The notes beneath the pieces are model-generated. The model did not search any database. It had not been told where the DNA came from and was given only the letters and a program-made list of their open reading frames with translations. Positions 47,030 to 58,939 of a stretch of 64,000 bases of DNA are shown here, piece after piece. Made by a program: the position numbers and the translations under genes. Numbering within the stretch: the first letter of the stretch is position 1; every line of letters starts with the position of its first letter. The DNA is from Paratinospora sagittata (taxonomy: Eukaryota; Streptophyta; Magnoliopsida; Ranunculales; Menispermaceae), in contig CM069607.1 of assembly GCA_035771175.1 (NCBI GenBank), positions 8,172,501 through 8,236,500 of the forward strand, given 5' to 3'.

Positions 47030-47843
47030 AAACAAAATCTTAACCTAACTTAAACTTGATTTTTTTTTAGAATATACAACCATACAAACATACAATATTT
47101 ATCCTCTATGGGGTATCAGGTATAGTTCCTGAACCCACTAATCCTCACACCAATAAGGTGAGAGTATAATAACCACTCAACGACACGAACCTGCTCAAGC
47201 CGAGTTTGAAAATTTGTCTCTTTCGCTCAGTTCGTACCCCAAGCCGATGTAACTTTTACAAATCTTGTGCAGGCTCCCACCACAACACATGGTTTAAAAA
47301 ATTATTGTCTTTCTGTGATTCGAAAGCACGACCCATGCAATGCAATGCCCGTAGAGTTAGCAACTAACTGCATGAACAACTCATTGGTATCTAGCTTAAA
47401 CTTGATCAAGTTGCTAATTTTTAACCCAACCTATGAAATTTAAGTTGGGTTATTTTGGGTTAATTTAAATCAACTTGTATAAACCCTATACACTTTTACT
47501 GGTACCGCATCCAACACTTTATATCAAAACATACTTCTTCCCCATGGTAAACTCACTTAATTTTAGTAACTTTATCATTAAAATTGACTTTTAAGATTAC
47601 AAAAATAAGGCTTTTGGAGGAATGATATCGTAACAATTTCATAATGCTTTGAGTGGTCCACCATAAATATTTTTCTATACTATTATATTATAATGTCAAA
47701 AGTTGAAAAATTTACAGTGTGATTATTTTTGTCATTGTTTCCAAAATACTCTTAAAACATTATTATTGTTATTTTTTAACTTTAAAATATTATTTTACTA
47801 TGTAATGGATAATAAAGTAATTTAAAATTTTAACATTTTTCTA
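47030..47843. other. Spacer between the two transposon nests
   Basis: From the right MULE target duplication to the L1-type insertion. AT-rich with a GC-richer segment (47090-47370) that looks like a decayed repeat (many stops, no long ORF). No gene or clear element assigned. The last ~30 bp may be RTE-LINE coding DNA, because the frame continues across the L1 insertion. Confidence 0.4.
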
Positions 47844-47856
47844 TTACGTTTGCATT

Positions 47857-50727
47857 TTTTTTGGAAAGGTAAAGAGGGAGAACACCCAGCAAGAACAACT
47901 AGCACACTACATCTCGAACTCTCCTAAGCCAAGAAACCCCAGTTGCATCTTCCCTCAAAATATTGAATAACCCACGGGGAGGGGAAGACAGGATACACAC
48001 TCCCCGATTGAACTTCAAAGCCTCAGTAGCCAAATAGTCTGCTGCTCTATTACCTTCTCTGTAAGTGTGCTCAACTTGAACTATCTAATCTCTCTGAAGG
48101 AGTCTTCTACACTCATTTACCAAGTTGGAAAGGTTAAGCTGCGGCATGCTGTTGCCTTTTAACCAACCAGCCACCATAGCCGAATCTGTTTCGAAAACTA
48201 TAGAACGATGGCCCTCCTCCTAAGCAAGACGTAAGCTATGAACAGCAGCCCATAATTCAGCTTCAGTTGCAGTACAAGAGCCAATATTAGCCACAAACCC
48301 CCTCAACCACATACCACGATAGTCACGGAGAAGACCGCCACCCCCTGCTCGCGATGAAGCACTCTTAAGACATCCATCAGTATTAAGCTTAGTCCAACCA
48401 TGGTTGGGAGCGCACCAGCCTACCATCTTCACCCTCTCTATCAGTCCAGCACCATGGACCGCCACTTTGGCTCAAAAAACATGAATGATTTCAGCCACTT
48501 TCCCTTTAAGCCAAGCCATGCTATACTCGAAGTGAAAACGAAGATTACGAAAAGCTAAATCATTCCTCCATTTCCAAAGAGCCCACACGGCAACTGTAAA
48601 GTAGGAAGCCCAGTCATAGTCAACATTACAATCGTTAACGCCAGCAAGATTATGAGCAAGCCAGCTTTGGAAATCCAAATTGCTCTGAAGATGATACTCA
48701 ATTGGCTGCAATAGACGCTTCCATAATTGCACGGCTCTAGAGCAATTTCGAGAAATATGATCAACATCCTTGATACATCCCACACATTCAATACAGTCAG
48801 ATGCCATGGTGAAACCCCTTTTCATCCGCTCAGCATTGCACATGATCTTTCGATGCGCAACCATCCACAAGAAAGTCTTGCATCTTTGAGGAACTTTAAG
48901 CTTCCAAATCATCCTCCAAAGGGAAGTAGGATCTTCCATAAGAGTTCTAGTAGAAATAGTATAAGCAGAGGTCACCGTTAATATGCCACTCTTAGAAGCT
49001 CCCCAACATATGTCATCCGCAGCCTCCTCCTCATCCCATAAGAGCACAGCAGCAAGTTTATTTTCAACCTCAAAAGGGAGTAAACCTGATAGAGCATTCC
49101 AGTCCCACCCTGAACCCTTCACCCAATAGCTTGAGACAGGCCTATACATCTCCACCAAGCTCAAATCTCGCATTTTCGTATTGATTAAGGACACCTCACC
49201 TATAAAATAGGCGAGGCTTTAACAATGCCCCGCCACTCATTGGAAGCCCCATTCTTAGGCTGCAACCTATCAATAGTAGCTTCCCGATGCAGATACTTCA
49301 TGGAAACAACTCTGGCCCAAAAGCTATTCTTATCTGTAATTAGTCTCCATCCCAATTTGGCCAAAAAAGCCAAGTTCATATAAGCCATACTCTTAATGCC
49401 AAGACCACCGTCTTCCATAGGTTTGATGATGATTTCCCACTTAATGAGGTTGACGCCCTGCTTCTCATTAGACCCTCCCCATAGAAAACGTCGAACTAAT
49501 TTATCAATGGTATTACACACCCCTATGGGTAACACTATAGTCTGCATGATGTACATGGGAATAGAGTTAAGCACCGATTTAACTAGAACCAATCTACCCG
49601 CAAAGGACAGGAATTTTGTCTTCCACCCCTCCAATCGAGTAGTCACTCTCTCAATGATGTACTGAAAGTCAGCAGGTCGGACCCTCCCATGAATGGAGGG
49701 AGTACCAAGATACCGACCCAAGTTGTCCGTAAGGGGAATACCAGAAATAATAGATATGTCTTGGGCCACCGCAAGCTCCACATTGTGAGATACAAATATA
49801 TGAGATTTCTGGTAGTTAACTCTTTGGCCCGAGCACGCACAAAATAAATCCAGGCACTTCATAATAACCTTTATCTGCTCTGTAGAAGCTTCCGCAAACA
49901 AAACCATATCATCTGCAAAGAAAAGGTGGGAGATAGAAGGACCATTACGAGAAAGCTGTATGGGTTTCCATTCCTTTCGCTCCACTGCCCCATTAATCAA
50001 ATGACCCAATCTTTCAATACACAGAACAAAAAGATAAGGCGAAATTGCATCCCCTTGCCGAACTCCGCGCTCCGGAGAGAAACAATCCAAAAGATCCCCA
50101 TTCCAGACAATCGACATCCTAGAGGAAGAGACACAATGCATCACATTTCGGATCCACCCATCACCAAGACCAATCTCCTTCAACGAGTCTTCAATAAAAT
50201 CCCAAGATAATCGATCATAGGCCTTTTCAAGATCAATCTTAATTGCCATATGAGATACACCACTCTTCTTAGTTCTCATTGAATGAAGGACTTCTTGATA
50301 CACAATGACATTATCTGTAATTTGGCGACCAGGAACAAAACTGCTTTGGTTGGGAGAAACAAGACTAGGGAGGATCAACTTTAGCCTATTTGTCATAGCT
50401 TTTGTAATCACTTTATAGCCCACGTTGCAGAGACTTATAGGTCTAAGCTGGGTCAATAATTCAGGATGCTGAACCTTCGGTACTAATACCAACAGAGTAT
50501 CATTGGTCCCATCTGGAAGCTTTTCTGACACCCAAAAGTCTTGAACAAGCTTGTAGACCGAAGGCCCCACTGTAGGCCAGAGGCGTTGATAAAAACCTGC
50601 ATGAATACCATCCAGGCCTGGCGCTTTGAAGGGAGCCATATCAAATAAAGCCTGACGAATCTCTTCAATCTCAAAGGGCTGATGAATCCGTGTCATGACA
50701 GCACCATCTAAAATTGGAAAACCCCCT
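47857..50727 (-). mobile_element. 5'-truncated L1-type LINE (2,871 bp)
   Basis: Target-site duplication TTACGTTTGCATT (13 bp) at 47844-47856 and 50728-50740, with a short poly-T at 47857-47862 that is the poly-A tail of a minus-strand element. The 5' end lies within the reverse transcriptase region, with no endonuclease or ORF1, a typical target-primed reverse transcription product. It inserted into the RTE-type LINE whose frame resumes at 50730. Confidence 0.9.
47990..50696 (-). pseudogene. L1-type LINE ORF2 fragment: RT, zf-RVT and RNase H
   Basis: RT part (49200-50696): APGLDGIHAGFYQRLW, LRPISLCNVGYKVITKAMTN, SFVPGRQITDN, KIDLEKAYDRL, RGVRQGDAISPYLF and the catalytic FFADDMVLF. After a stop and frameshift near 49197 follows the zf-RVT region (48472-49194: LWRMIWKLKVPQRCKTFLW, CIECVGCIKDVDHISRNC). 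Past a TGA at 48472 comes a plant-type RNase H (KLNTDGCLKSASSRAGGGG, TATEAELWAAVHSLRLA, FETDSAMVAGWLKG), with two more stops (48220 and near 48088) where Trp is expected. Most stops are TGG-to-TAG/TGA, i.e. G-to-A on the coding strand. Confidence 0.88.
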
Positions 50728-50829
50728 TTACGTTTGCATTAGTTATAGATAAATTAACTAAAACCATATTGATAAAGATATTTTATAGCGTATGTTATTT
50801 GGTAATGATATAGAATTGATTGATGAAAC
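50728..50829 (+). mobile_element. RTE-type LINE fragment, part 1
   Basis: Reads TFALVIDKLTKTI, then after a one-base shift RMLFGNDIELIDET, the RT motif usually written MLFADDIVLIDET in plant RTE elements; the ADD is here GND. The L1 insertion interrupts it on the left and the copia element on the right. Confidence 0.6.
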
Positions 50830-50974
50830 TGTTAAGAGTATTTTATATTTTATATTAGTAATTTACTTTTTTATGTAGCTATATAAGTGTAGGTTATTCT
50901 TACTTGTACTACTTCGTTTTCTGATGATTTAATATAAAACCCTAAATATTTCTTTGATTTCTTTATAGTATTCA
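50830..50974 (+). repeat. 5' LTR of the copia element (145 bp)
   Basis: TG...CA repeat whose first ~100 bp recur at 57825-57930 (ATGTAGCTATATAAGTGTAG, TATTCTTACTTGTACTAC). It contains a TATATAAG box at about 50881. The primer site follows two bases later. Confidence 0.85.
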
Positions 50975-51394
50975 CGTGGTATCAGAATGGGTACGGACGT
51001 GTTGCATTCTTGCCATGGGAAAATTTCTTGACAGTAGTCTTGAACCGCATATGCACAGAAGGTTGCAATAGAGAGGAATATCACGGTAAGAATTGTTGCA
51101 ATCAAGAGAGGCTGTGAGAATTGGTGCTTTTGATTAGAATATATATATTTTTTATTGGTGTTATCTCTTCCTTATCACGTGCACTTGGATTCGAATATGG
51201 GAATTTTAATTTTATTGATATTATAATTGCATTGACCGTGGGTTGCATTATATGCAATTGGATACTTTATGACTTTGAATCTTTGATTGAGCATTGACCG
51301 TGGCAGAGTTTCATCTTTTTAGTGTTGAACGTGCATTGATTGAGCAACTTACCTTGTGACCTCCCTTGATTTGTGTAGATTGGTGTTTATTTAT

Positions 51395-52394
51395 TCATTT
51401 TTTGATATCGCGGGTGAAAAGAAGGATGACTCTCTTCAATCTATCAGTGTAAGATTAGATGGGAAGAACTACTCATATTGGAGTTACGTGACTAAGATTG
51501 AAGAACTTTTTGAAGGAAAAAAAATTGTGGGGTTATATTACTAGTGTATTTACTATACCCACACATAAAAGAAATGAAAAATGTACAGATCTTTTGAAAA
51601 CGGGGGATGCTAATAACTCCAAGATTATTACTTAGATAAATAATTATGTTGAGCATTCTATTGGTACACAATTGGCTAAGTATGAAACAACTAAAGAAGT
51701 CTGGGATCACTTGGCAAGATTGTACACCCAATCTAACTTTGCCAAATAATATCAATTGGAATCAGATATTCGAGTTGGCAGACGGGGGACTGTGAGCATT
51801 CAAGAGTTTTATAGTACTATGACTGATCTTTGGGACCAGTTGGCTCTTACGGAGTCTGCTGAGCTTTGGGCTTATGCATCATATATTGCTCGTGGGGAGT
51901 AGCAACGCCTTGTGCAATTTCTTATGGCACTTCGAGATGATTTTGAGGGGCTTCGTGGTACTATCTTGCATAGAAGTCCACTTCCATCTGTTTATTTAGT
52001 TGTGAGTGAATTGCTGGTAGGAGAAGTTTGATTAAAGTCGCAAGTTGGAAAATGGGTTATTTCACCACCATCTGTTTTAGCAGTTTCTTCTCAAGTCCTT
52101 CAAATAATCAAAGTAAAAAATACTTCAAGGTGGGCATCAATGAATGTGTTTTTTTGTAAGCAGAAGGGCCATTGGAAGGCTCAATGTCCTCAATTGTTGA
52201 GCAAAACTCAACAGTCACAACAACCCACATCAAGATTTATAGGACAACAACAACAACAGAAATGGTTTCGACCTCAACAGTCTAGTCCACCTACAGATGT
52301 GACATCATCATCTATAACAAGACCATCATATTTTAATCCCACACTAGCTACATTTGCTGAGCAGTTCCAACGATTCCTCGCCACTCAGCCGCGT
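51395..52394 (+). pseudogene. copia gag, decayed
   Basis: Capsid-type segment starting SISVRLDGKNYSYWSYVTKI, followed in broken frames by QLAKYETTKEVWDHL, SDIRVGRRGTVSIQEFYST and LRDDFEGLRGTILHRSPLPS. The zinc knuckle near 52150 (FCKQKGHWKAQCP) has lost its first Cys from frame by one extra T in a T-run. At least four in-frame stops. Ends at the solo LTR insertion. Confidence 0.75.
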
Positions 52395-54526
52395 TGTCGT
52401 GACCCCTTCCCGGGTGACGTCACGACCGGCACAGTACCCCAGAGAATGTCACAACCCGACAAACCTGAGGCACTGATAAGCCTCTACTCATAAGGTTACA
52501 TACGATCCAAAGACATAATATGTATAGGATCAGGATAGTTGAATTAAATACCGAGATATGACATCATCATCCAGAATATGAGGTCATTGACCCAATCCAC
52601 AAGATTTGACTATTCTTACTATAAACATGGAACTTCAAAATGTTATTTTATTATGATTCCATTTAGCATATACATATCAAAATTGTCTCACGAACTATAT
52701 GTTATATATCATAGTATCTGTGATAATTATATACACTAACAAAACACAAATATCATCTACTATTTTCCTTATGTACAAATCAAAACTCACATCTAAAAGA
52801 AGTAAGGCAGGTTACACCAACTCTAAGCCTTGCCCTTTCCTTTACGATCTGATCCTGAAAAATATAAGGGAAAATGGAATGAGCTCAACTAGCTCAGTGA
52901 ATACTTTTCACAAAAATTTTCACATATGCATTTATGTAAAACATGTATGTTACTTGAAATAACATTGTTAAATTGAAATGCAGTAAGGAAATATATGATA
53001 CATGCTTCCAAACTAAAGATATAATTATGCAACATTTTCATAAAAGATATGTAGAAAAGCCTCAACATGAGGTCACATCAGGATAACATTGCCTACATTT
53101 CCCCCATTGTGCCATGGGTTCAAACCAACACGTTATCCAACTAATCCTTCTACCCTTACATTCTTTAGTGATTCGAAAAGTCTTTTTCACAAAATACCAA
53201 TCCAAGTACTCCGTTGGCACTTTTCCCTAAAGAACAAGTAAATAGAAAGAAATCCAACGCCAAGGTATTTAATCCTAAATACCTAAGGCCATGTCAATGC
53301 ATAAAATCCGTGTTCATGATCATAAATACAATGCACATATATAATATAATGCATTCAATAATTCAATTTCATATATATACAATGCTATACATGGAGAAGT
53401 AAGGTGAAAAATACTCACAAATCACAAAATTTTGCCCAAGTCCACAATTTTTTCACCAATTCACCAATACTTCAATTGTGTTCACAAATCCTCATCCAAT
53501 TCATAATCCACCCACAATGTATTGCCATTGCCCAATTTTCTAAATTTCCAGCACTTGTTCCGTTCATTAGTCATCAAATGAATCATCATCACTCCATTCA
53601 TATTCAACTCACTGTAATTACATTGCACACACATAAATAACCATTCCAGCAACACGTATTAATCAATTACTCATCAAATGAGTCAAAATTCATCATTAAT
53701 TCAATTTACCTTAGCATTAACCAAATACACTAAATTTTCAGTTATCAACACCTCATCTATATTCATATACCATACTCAATTCTCAGTCAAGTCTCTTATC
53801 AACTCTCTGCAATAAATATATCAGTACACTGTAAATGAATTTCCAGCATATAAACTAGACCAATTTCCAGCAATGAAGCACATTAAAAAAATCATAATTT
53901 AACCGTGGAATTTGGTTCCAAAATTCTGTTCGAGCAAGACTTGGAACACCCAATTTAGCCAAAGAAAATCAGGGTTTAAAACACTCACCAATGACTTAGA
54001 AAATCATCCCATTATCAAGGAGTCCTTCATCCATGAGTTTGACTAATACCTGGTACAATTCCAACATCAAAATCACCATTGACCAGATTCAAACTCAGCC
54101 ATGAAAATCAATGTTTAAATCATGGAATTACTTACCAAGCAACCAAGGATTATCCTCCAGCAAATCAGTCAAATTCCAGTATCAAAACCACACTTTCCAG
54201 CTGCAAATCCCAATTTTGGAGCTCCGGCATCAAACGCCTCTTCCTTTCTTCCTCTGTTTGTTTGTTTTTTTTTTCTTTACTTTAGAACGTGCTCCAGCAA
54301 GTTCTTATCCTCAATTGCAGCAAGGTCAACAACACTTTTACCTAGTTGCCAACACACAAGCAAATCAACAACGTGGCTAATCCATCATGCCAACAAGCTA
54401 ATAGGTGTTTGAAGGAGTTCATGGTAGCTGCATTTGATGAAGACACCTAGTACATAGCATGCGCAAACCACCTTATTTGTTTAATCTATTCATTTCATTA
54501 TTTATTCATTAAAGTGGGTTGTTACA
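52395..54526 (-). mobile_element. Ty3-type solo LTR (2,132 bp) inside the copia element
   Basis: Minus-strand LTR: starts TGTAACAACCC at 54526 and ends GGTCACGACA at 52395. Flanks are CGCGT (52390-52394) and CGCAT (54527-54531), a 5-bp duplication with one substitution. The ACGTCACGACCGGCACAGTA end is shared with the LTRs at 26545 and 34022 (ACGTCATGACCGGCACA), so it belongs to a related Ty3 family. There is no internal sequence. The open frames inside are chance. Confidence 0.82.
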
Positions 54527-55900
54527 CGCATGCCATGTCTACCTCTTCTTCTGTAGGTTTGTCTTTATTAGACCCTCCAGGTATATCTCAGTCCACGTGG
54601 GTATTTGATTCTGGTGCTTCTCACCATATGTCATGTGACCCATATTCTTTTGTTTCCATGGGCCCATCCACATCATCTTTATCTGTTATGATTGTTGACA
54701 ACACCCCTATGTCATTAACAGGTGTTGGTTGTATTTTCACATCTCACTTGTCTTTATTTAATGTTTATTGCCTATCGAAACTCAAGTTGAACTTAATTTC
54801 CATTAGTCAATTATGTGATTATGGGTATTCTGTTCATTTCTCTCCTACTGCTTGTTATGTGCAGGATCCTCATTCCCAGAAGTTGATTGGGACAGGCCAT
54901 AGAGAGGGGGGATTATACATTTTGGAGAAACTAAGGGTTCCAGATGTAGCTGCTTCCAGCATTGATTCGTCTTCCTTTCATTTTGGTTCTACCTCTTCTG
55001 ACTTTTATTTGTTGCATTCTAGATTATGACATGTTTCCACTTCTCGTTTACAATTTTTAGTTTCAAAGGGATCATTAGGACATTTGCATTCTCATGATAT
55101 TTTTGATTGTAGTGGTTGTAAACTAGCCAAATTTTCAGTTTTACCATTTAAACGAAATACTTCTACTGCTCTCGCACCTTTTGATCTAATTCATTCTAAT
55201 GTGTGGGGACCTGCTCCTGTTACCACATAGGGGGGTCCAAATATTATGTTTCATTTATTGATGATCGTACACATTTTTGTTGGGTTTATCTTATGAAACG
55301 TTGTTCTGATTTCTTTGGGATATATGTTGCATTTCCAGCTCTTATTAAAACACAACATTCTGCAACTATTAAATGTTTTCGTTGTGATTTGGGTGGGGAG
55401 TACATTTCCAATGAATTTTCTGAATTGCTCTCTTCTGATGGAACCTTTCATCAGTCTTCTTGTACTGACACTCCGCAGCAAAATGGTGTTGTCGAAAGAA
55501 AACATAGACACATTGTTGAGATTTCCTGTTCTCTCCTCTTATCAGCTTCTGTTCAAAGTGAATTATGGGGAGAAGCAGTTCTTACTACTATGCACATAAT
55601 CAATAAGATACCCACAATTCACACTTTTGGTCTATCTCCTTTTGAGAAGTTATATGGGCATGCCCCTGATTACTCCTTTTTTAGAGTTTTTACTTGCACC
55701 TGCTTTGTACTTCGACCCCAGGCAGAGGGCAACAAGTTATCCTCACGCTCTATGATTTGTGTTTTTCTTGGTTATGGTGAGGGTCAAAAAAGTTATCGTT
55801 GTTTTGATCCTATTGCACAACAATTGTATGTTTCTCGTCATGTCTTTTCTAGAACACATTCCTTTCTACTCCCTGCATGCTTATTCTCACAATGTTTCTA
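54527..55900 (+). pseudogene. copia protease and integrase, decayed
   Basis: Protease active site WVFDSGASHHMS (near 54600) and a gag-pre-integrase region (KGSLGHLHSHDIFDCSGCKL, past a stop at 55028), then integrase from 55203. Integrase D in YVSFIDDRTHFCWVYL, D in KCFRCDLGGEY, E in QQNGVVERKHRHIV, and LYGHAPDYSFFRVFTCTCFV. A stop and frameshift near 55230 separate the two parts. Confidence 0.85.
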
Positions 55901-56187
55901 AGTCTGATCTCATTCATATTGATCCCTTTTCTAATGATAGCGATAGTTTGACACCATCTCCGGTTGACAATGCACCACTTGCACTATCTTTTCCTCATCA
56001 TTTCTCTCGTAGGGACAACAATCAAAGGTCTGAAGGTGTTGATATTCCATCTTCAGTTGTTTCAGATGCTTCACCCTCAGTAGATCATGGTGTTCTACTT
56101 CTCCCTACGGCTACCCAAAAACCTTTTGTGGTCATGGATCTCCTTCATCCTTCTCATTATCCTTAACGTATTCGTAAGTCTACCCAA

Positions 56188-57811
56188 TTGCCTGATTTTT
56201 CTTACTCTTGTTATTCACATTCTTTTTCCTCTTTCTTAGCATCCATACATGATCTTTCTGAGCCTACCTCATATGACGAGGGAATGCTTGATCCTTTTTG
56301 GCAGCAGGTTATGGCTGAGAAACTTTTTGTCTTACATAAGACAAACACTTGGGATTTGGTACCACTTCCTCTTGGAAAAAGCACAGTTGGTTCTCGTTGG
56401 GTTTATAAGATCAAAACAAAGTCCGATGGTTCAATTGAGAGGTATAAAACACAATTAGTTGCAAAAAGCTTCACTCAGCAATATGGTGTAGACTATGAGG
56501 AGACTTTTGCCCCAGTTGCAAAGATGACTATTGTTCTCCTTGTTATTGCTATTGCTTCTTCTTACCAATGGAGTATATCTCAAATGGATGTGAAGAATGC
56601 ATTTTTAAATGGGGACCTTAAGGATGTGTACATGGTTCCACCTTTAGGTGTTGCTCATAACCCTAGGGAGGTATGCAGGCTCAAGAAAATACTTTATGGT
56701 CTCAAACAAGCACCTAGAGCTTGGTTTGAGAAATTTTATATTGTGATTGCCTCTCTTCAATTTCACTCTTCTGATCATGATTCAACTTTGTTTATTAGGT
56801 CCACATCTGCAAGGCGTATTCTTCTTTTATTTTATGTTGATGACATGATTATCACTGGTGATGATATTGATGGTATAACAAAGTTGAAGTTGGAATTAGC
56901 CAATCAATTTTAGATGAAAGATTTAGGTCCTCTATGCCTACTTCTTTGGCATAGAAGTCGCCTACTTCTTTGGCATAGAAGTCGCCTCTTCTCCTAAGGG
57001 TTATCTTATTTCTCAGTCTAAGTATATTATGGAAATTCTTCAAAGAGCTCACCTTACTAACACTCGGATTATTGATACCCCTCTTGAGACTAATGCTAGA
57101 TACACCCCTTCATATGGTACTCTATTGTCAGATCCTACCTTATATCGCACTAATGTTGGTAGTTTGGTTTATTTAACCATTACTCAACCAGATATTGCAC
57201 GTGTCGCTCATATTGTTAGCCAGTTTGTTGCTTCTCCTACTACTATTCATTGGGCTATTGTTCTGCGTATTCTTCAGTATCTTCGAGGTACTGTGCGTTA
57301 GAGTCTTTTATTTCCATCTTCATCTACTTTGGAGCTTCGTGCATACTCTAATGCAGATTGGGCTAGTGATCATGCAGATCGTAAATCTACTACAGGTTTT
57401 TGCATCTTCTTGGGAGACTCTCTTATTTCATGGAAGAGCAAGAAGCAATCTGTTGTTTCTAAATCTTCCACAGAGGCTGAGTATCGTGTTATGACATCTA
57501 CTACGACTGAAATAGTATGGTTGCATTGGCTACTTGCACATATGGGAGTGATTTTTACCACTCCTACCCCTATGTATTGTGATAATATGAGTGTTATTCA
57601 AATAGCCCATATTTCAGTCTTTCATGAACGAACTAAGCATATTGAGATAGATTGTCATCTGACACGTTATTATCTTCAGAATGACACTATTTTGTTGCCC
57701 TTTGTCTCCTCATCCTTGCAGCTCGCCGACTTCTTCACAAAGTCACATTCTATTCAACGATTTAGATTTTTTGTTGACAAATTCTCGATGCTTCTTGCAG
57801 CCGCAACTTGA
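56188..57811 (+). pseudogene. copia reverse transcriptase and RNase H, decayed
   Basis: RT: DLVPLPLGKSTVGSRWVYKI, EETFAPVAKMTIV, QMDVKNAFLNGDL, LKKILYGLKQAPRAWF and the catalytic LLFYVDDMIITGDD (near 56840). A TAG follows at 56911. The next segment has a perfect 24-bp in-frame tandem duplication (near 56935-56985), doubling the GIEV block. RNase H (57329-57811): SNADWASDHADRKSTTGF, KQSVVSKSSTEAEYRVM, YCDNMSVIQIAHI, FHERTKHIEIDCH. The RNase H frame is intact to its normal stop. Confidence 0.88.
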
Positions 57812-57824
57812 GTTTGAGGGGGGA

Positions 57825-57930
57825 TGTTAGAGTATTTTATATTATTAAGGGTATTATAGTAATTTGCTTCTTTATGTAGCTATATAAGTGTAGGTTATTC
57901 TTACTTGTACTACTTCTTCTTTTTCTGATG
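57825..57930 (+). repeat. Truncated 3' LTR of the copia element
   Basis: Matches the 5' LTR up to TTTCTGATG, then joins RTE-LINE sequence. The U5 end and the right target duplication are missing, so a deletion removed the junction. Confidence 0.8.
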
Positions 57931-58935
57931 TAAATGTTAAGCTAAATGTTTGGAGAGAGGATCTAGAATTAAAAAGGTTTAAGATTAGTAAGACTATGAC
58001 TAAATATATTAAATGTAATTTTAGTGGAAATAGAAATATAAATGAAGAGACAACGAAGATTGAAAGTCAAAAGATACCCTGAGCAAAAATTTTAGGTTGC
58101 GTTTGGTATTATTTTTAAATAATTTTTTTTCTATTAAAAAACAAAAAGTAAAAAAGGTTGCAAATAACTTGTTTAGTTCATTGTGATTCAAAAAACATTT
58201 TTAGAAAAAAGTTAAGAAAAAGGATTGTTTATAAAAAACAAAGAAAAGTTTTTTGAGTTTTTCTTTTGGTTGATTTGTAATTGATGAGACTCACATAAGT
58301 TTTTTTTTCAGTTGATTTATGTGAAATCTTAGAACAATTTTTTCTTGTTTTTCAAATTTCAAAAAAAAAATTGAATATGATGCCAAACATATTTTCAAAA
58401 ACTATAAATTAATAAAAACTATTTTTAAATTGTATACATAAAAAAAGTGAAATATATGAGGATGTAAACCACAAAGGTAAAGCAGGATAAATTAAGTGGA
58501 GAATTGTTTTTGGAGTATTATATGATATATGGTTGAGAATGTTTGGCAAATTAAAAAACATATTAACGAAGTAAGTATAATAAAAATGAAAATACTATGA
58601 GAGGTAAATGGTAAACCTTTTAAAAAAAAAAAGATTAGAAATAAGCATATACGGAAAATGATAGGAGTTGCGCTAATTGAAGATAAAATGAGAAAGAACT
58701 AACTAAAGTAGTTCAAACATATACAATATAGGCCTTTAAATGCAGCAATAAGGAAGAATGACCTAGTAAATGGTAACAATAAAGGTAGAGGTAGAGGTTG
58801 ACCTAAACTAACATAGACAAAAATAACTAAAAAAAACCTAACAACTTGTAATTTAAATGTCAACTTAGTCTATTATAGAACGAACTAGAGAAAGCAAATT
58901 CATGTAGCCGACCCATATACTTAGGAAAAAGCTTA
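57927..58935 (+). mobile_element. RTE-type LINE fragment, part 2
   Basis: Continues the RTE reverse transcriptase directly after the copia element: DVNVKLNVWREDLELKRFKI, TKYIKCNFSG. Further on: IRNKHIRKMIGVALIEDKMR, a PLNAAIRKND segment, KGRGRGRPKLTWTKI-like (with stops) and a final KQIHVADP-like end near 58894-58910. Multiple frameshifts and stops. With part 1 it is a single decayed host element for the second nest. Confidence 0.65.
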
Positions 58936-58939
58936 GTTT

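Larger units (their letters stand above)
50830..57930 (+). mobile_element. Ty1/copia LTR retrotransposon, decayed, with nested solo LTR
   Basis: The 5' LTR is only 145 bp (50830-50974, TGTTAAGAG...TATTCA). A tRNA-iMet primer site (TGGTATCAGA at 50977) follows. Coding order is gag, protease, integrase, RT, RNase H, the copia order. The polypurine tract TTGAGGGGGGA (57814-57824) precedes a 3' LTR that starts TGTTAGAG at 57825 but stops near 57930, about 40 bp short. A Ty3-type solo LTR (52395-54526) interrupts it. It lies in an RTE-type LINE. Many stops and frameshifts. Confidence 0.9.

Noticed and set aside
52699..54412. Several 60-96-codon plus-strand ORFs
   Set aside because: All lie in the solo LTR at 52395-54526 and have no protein similarity; chance frames.
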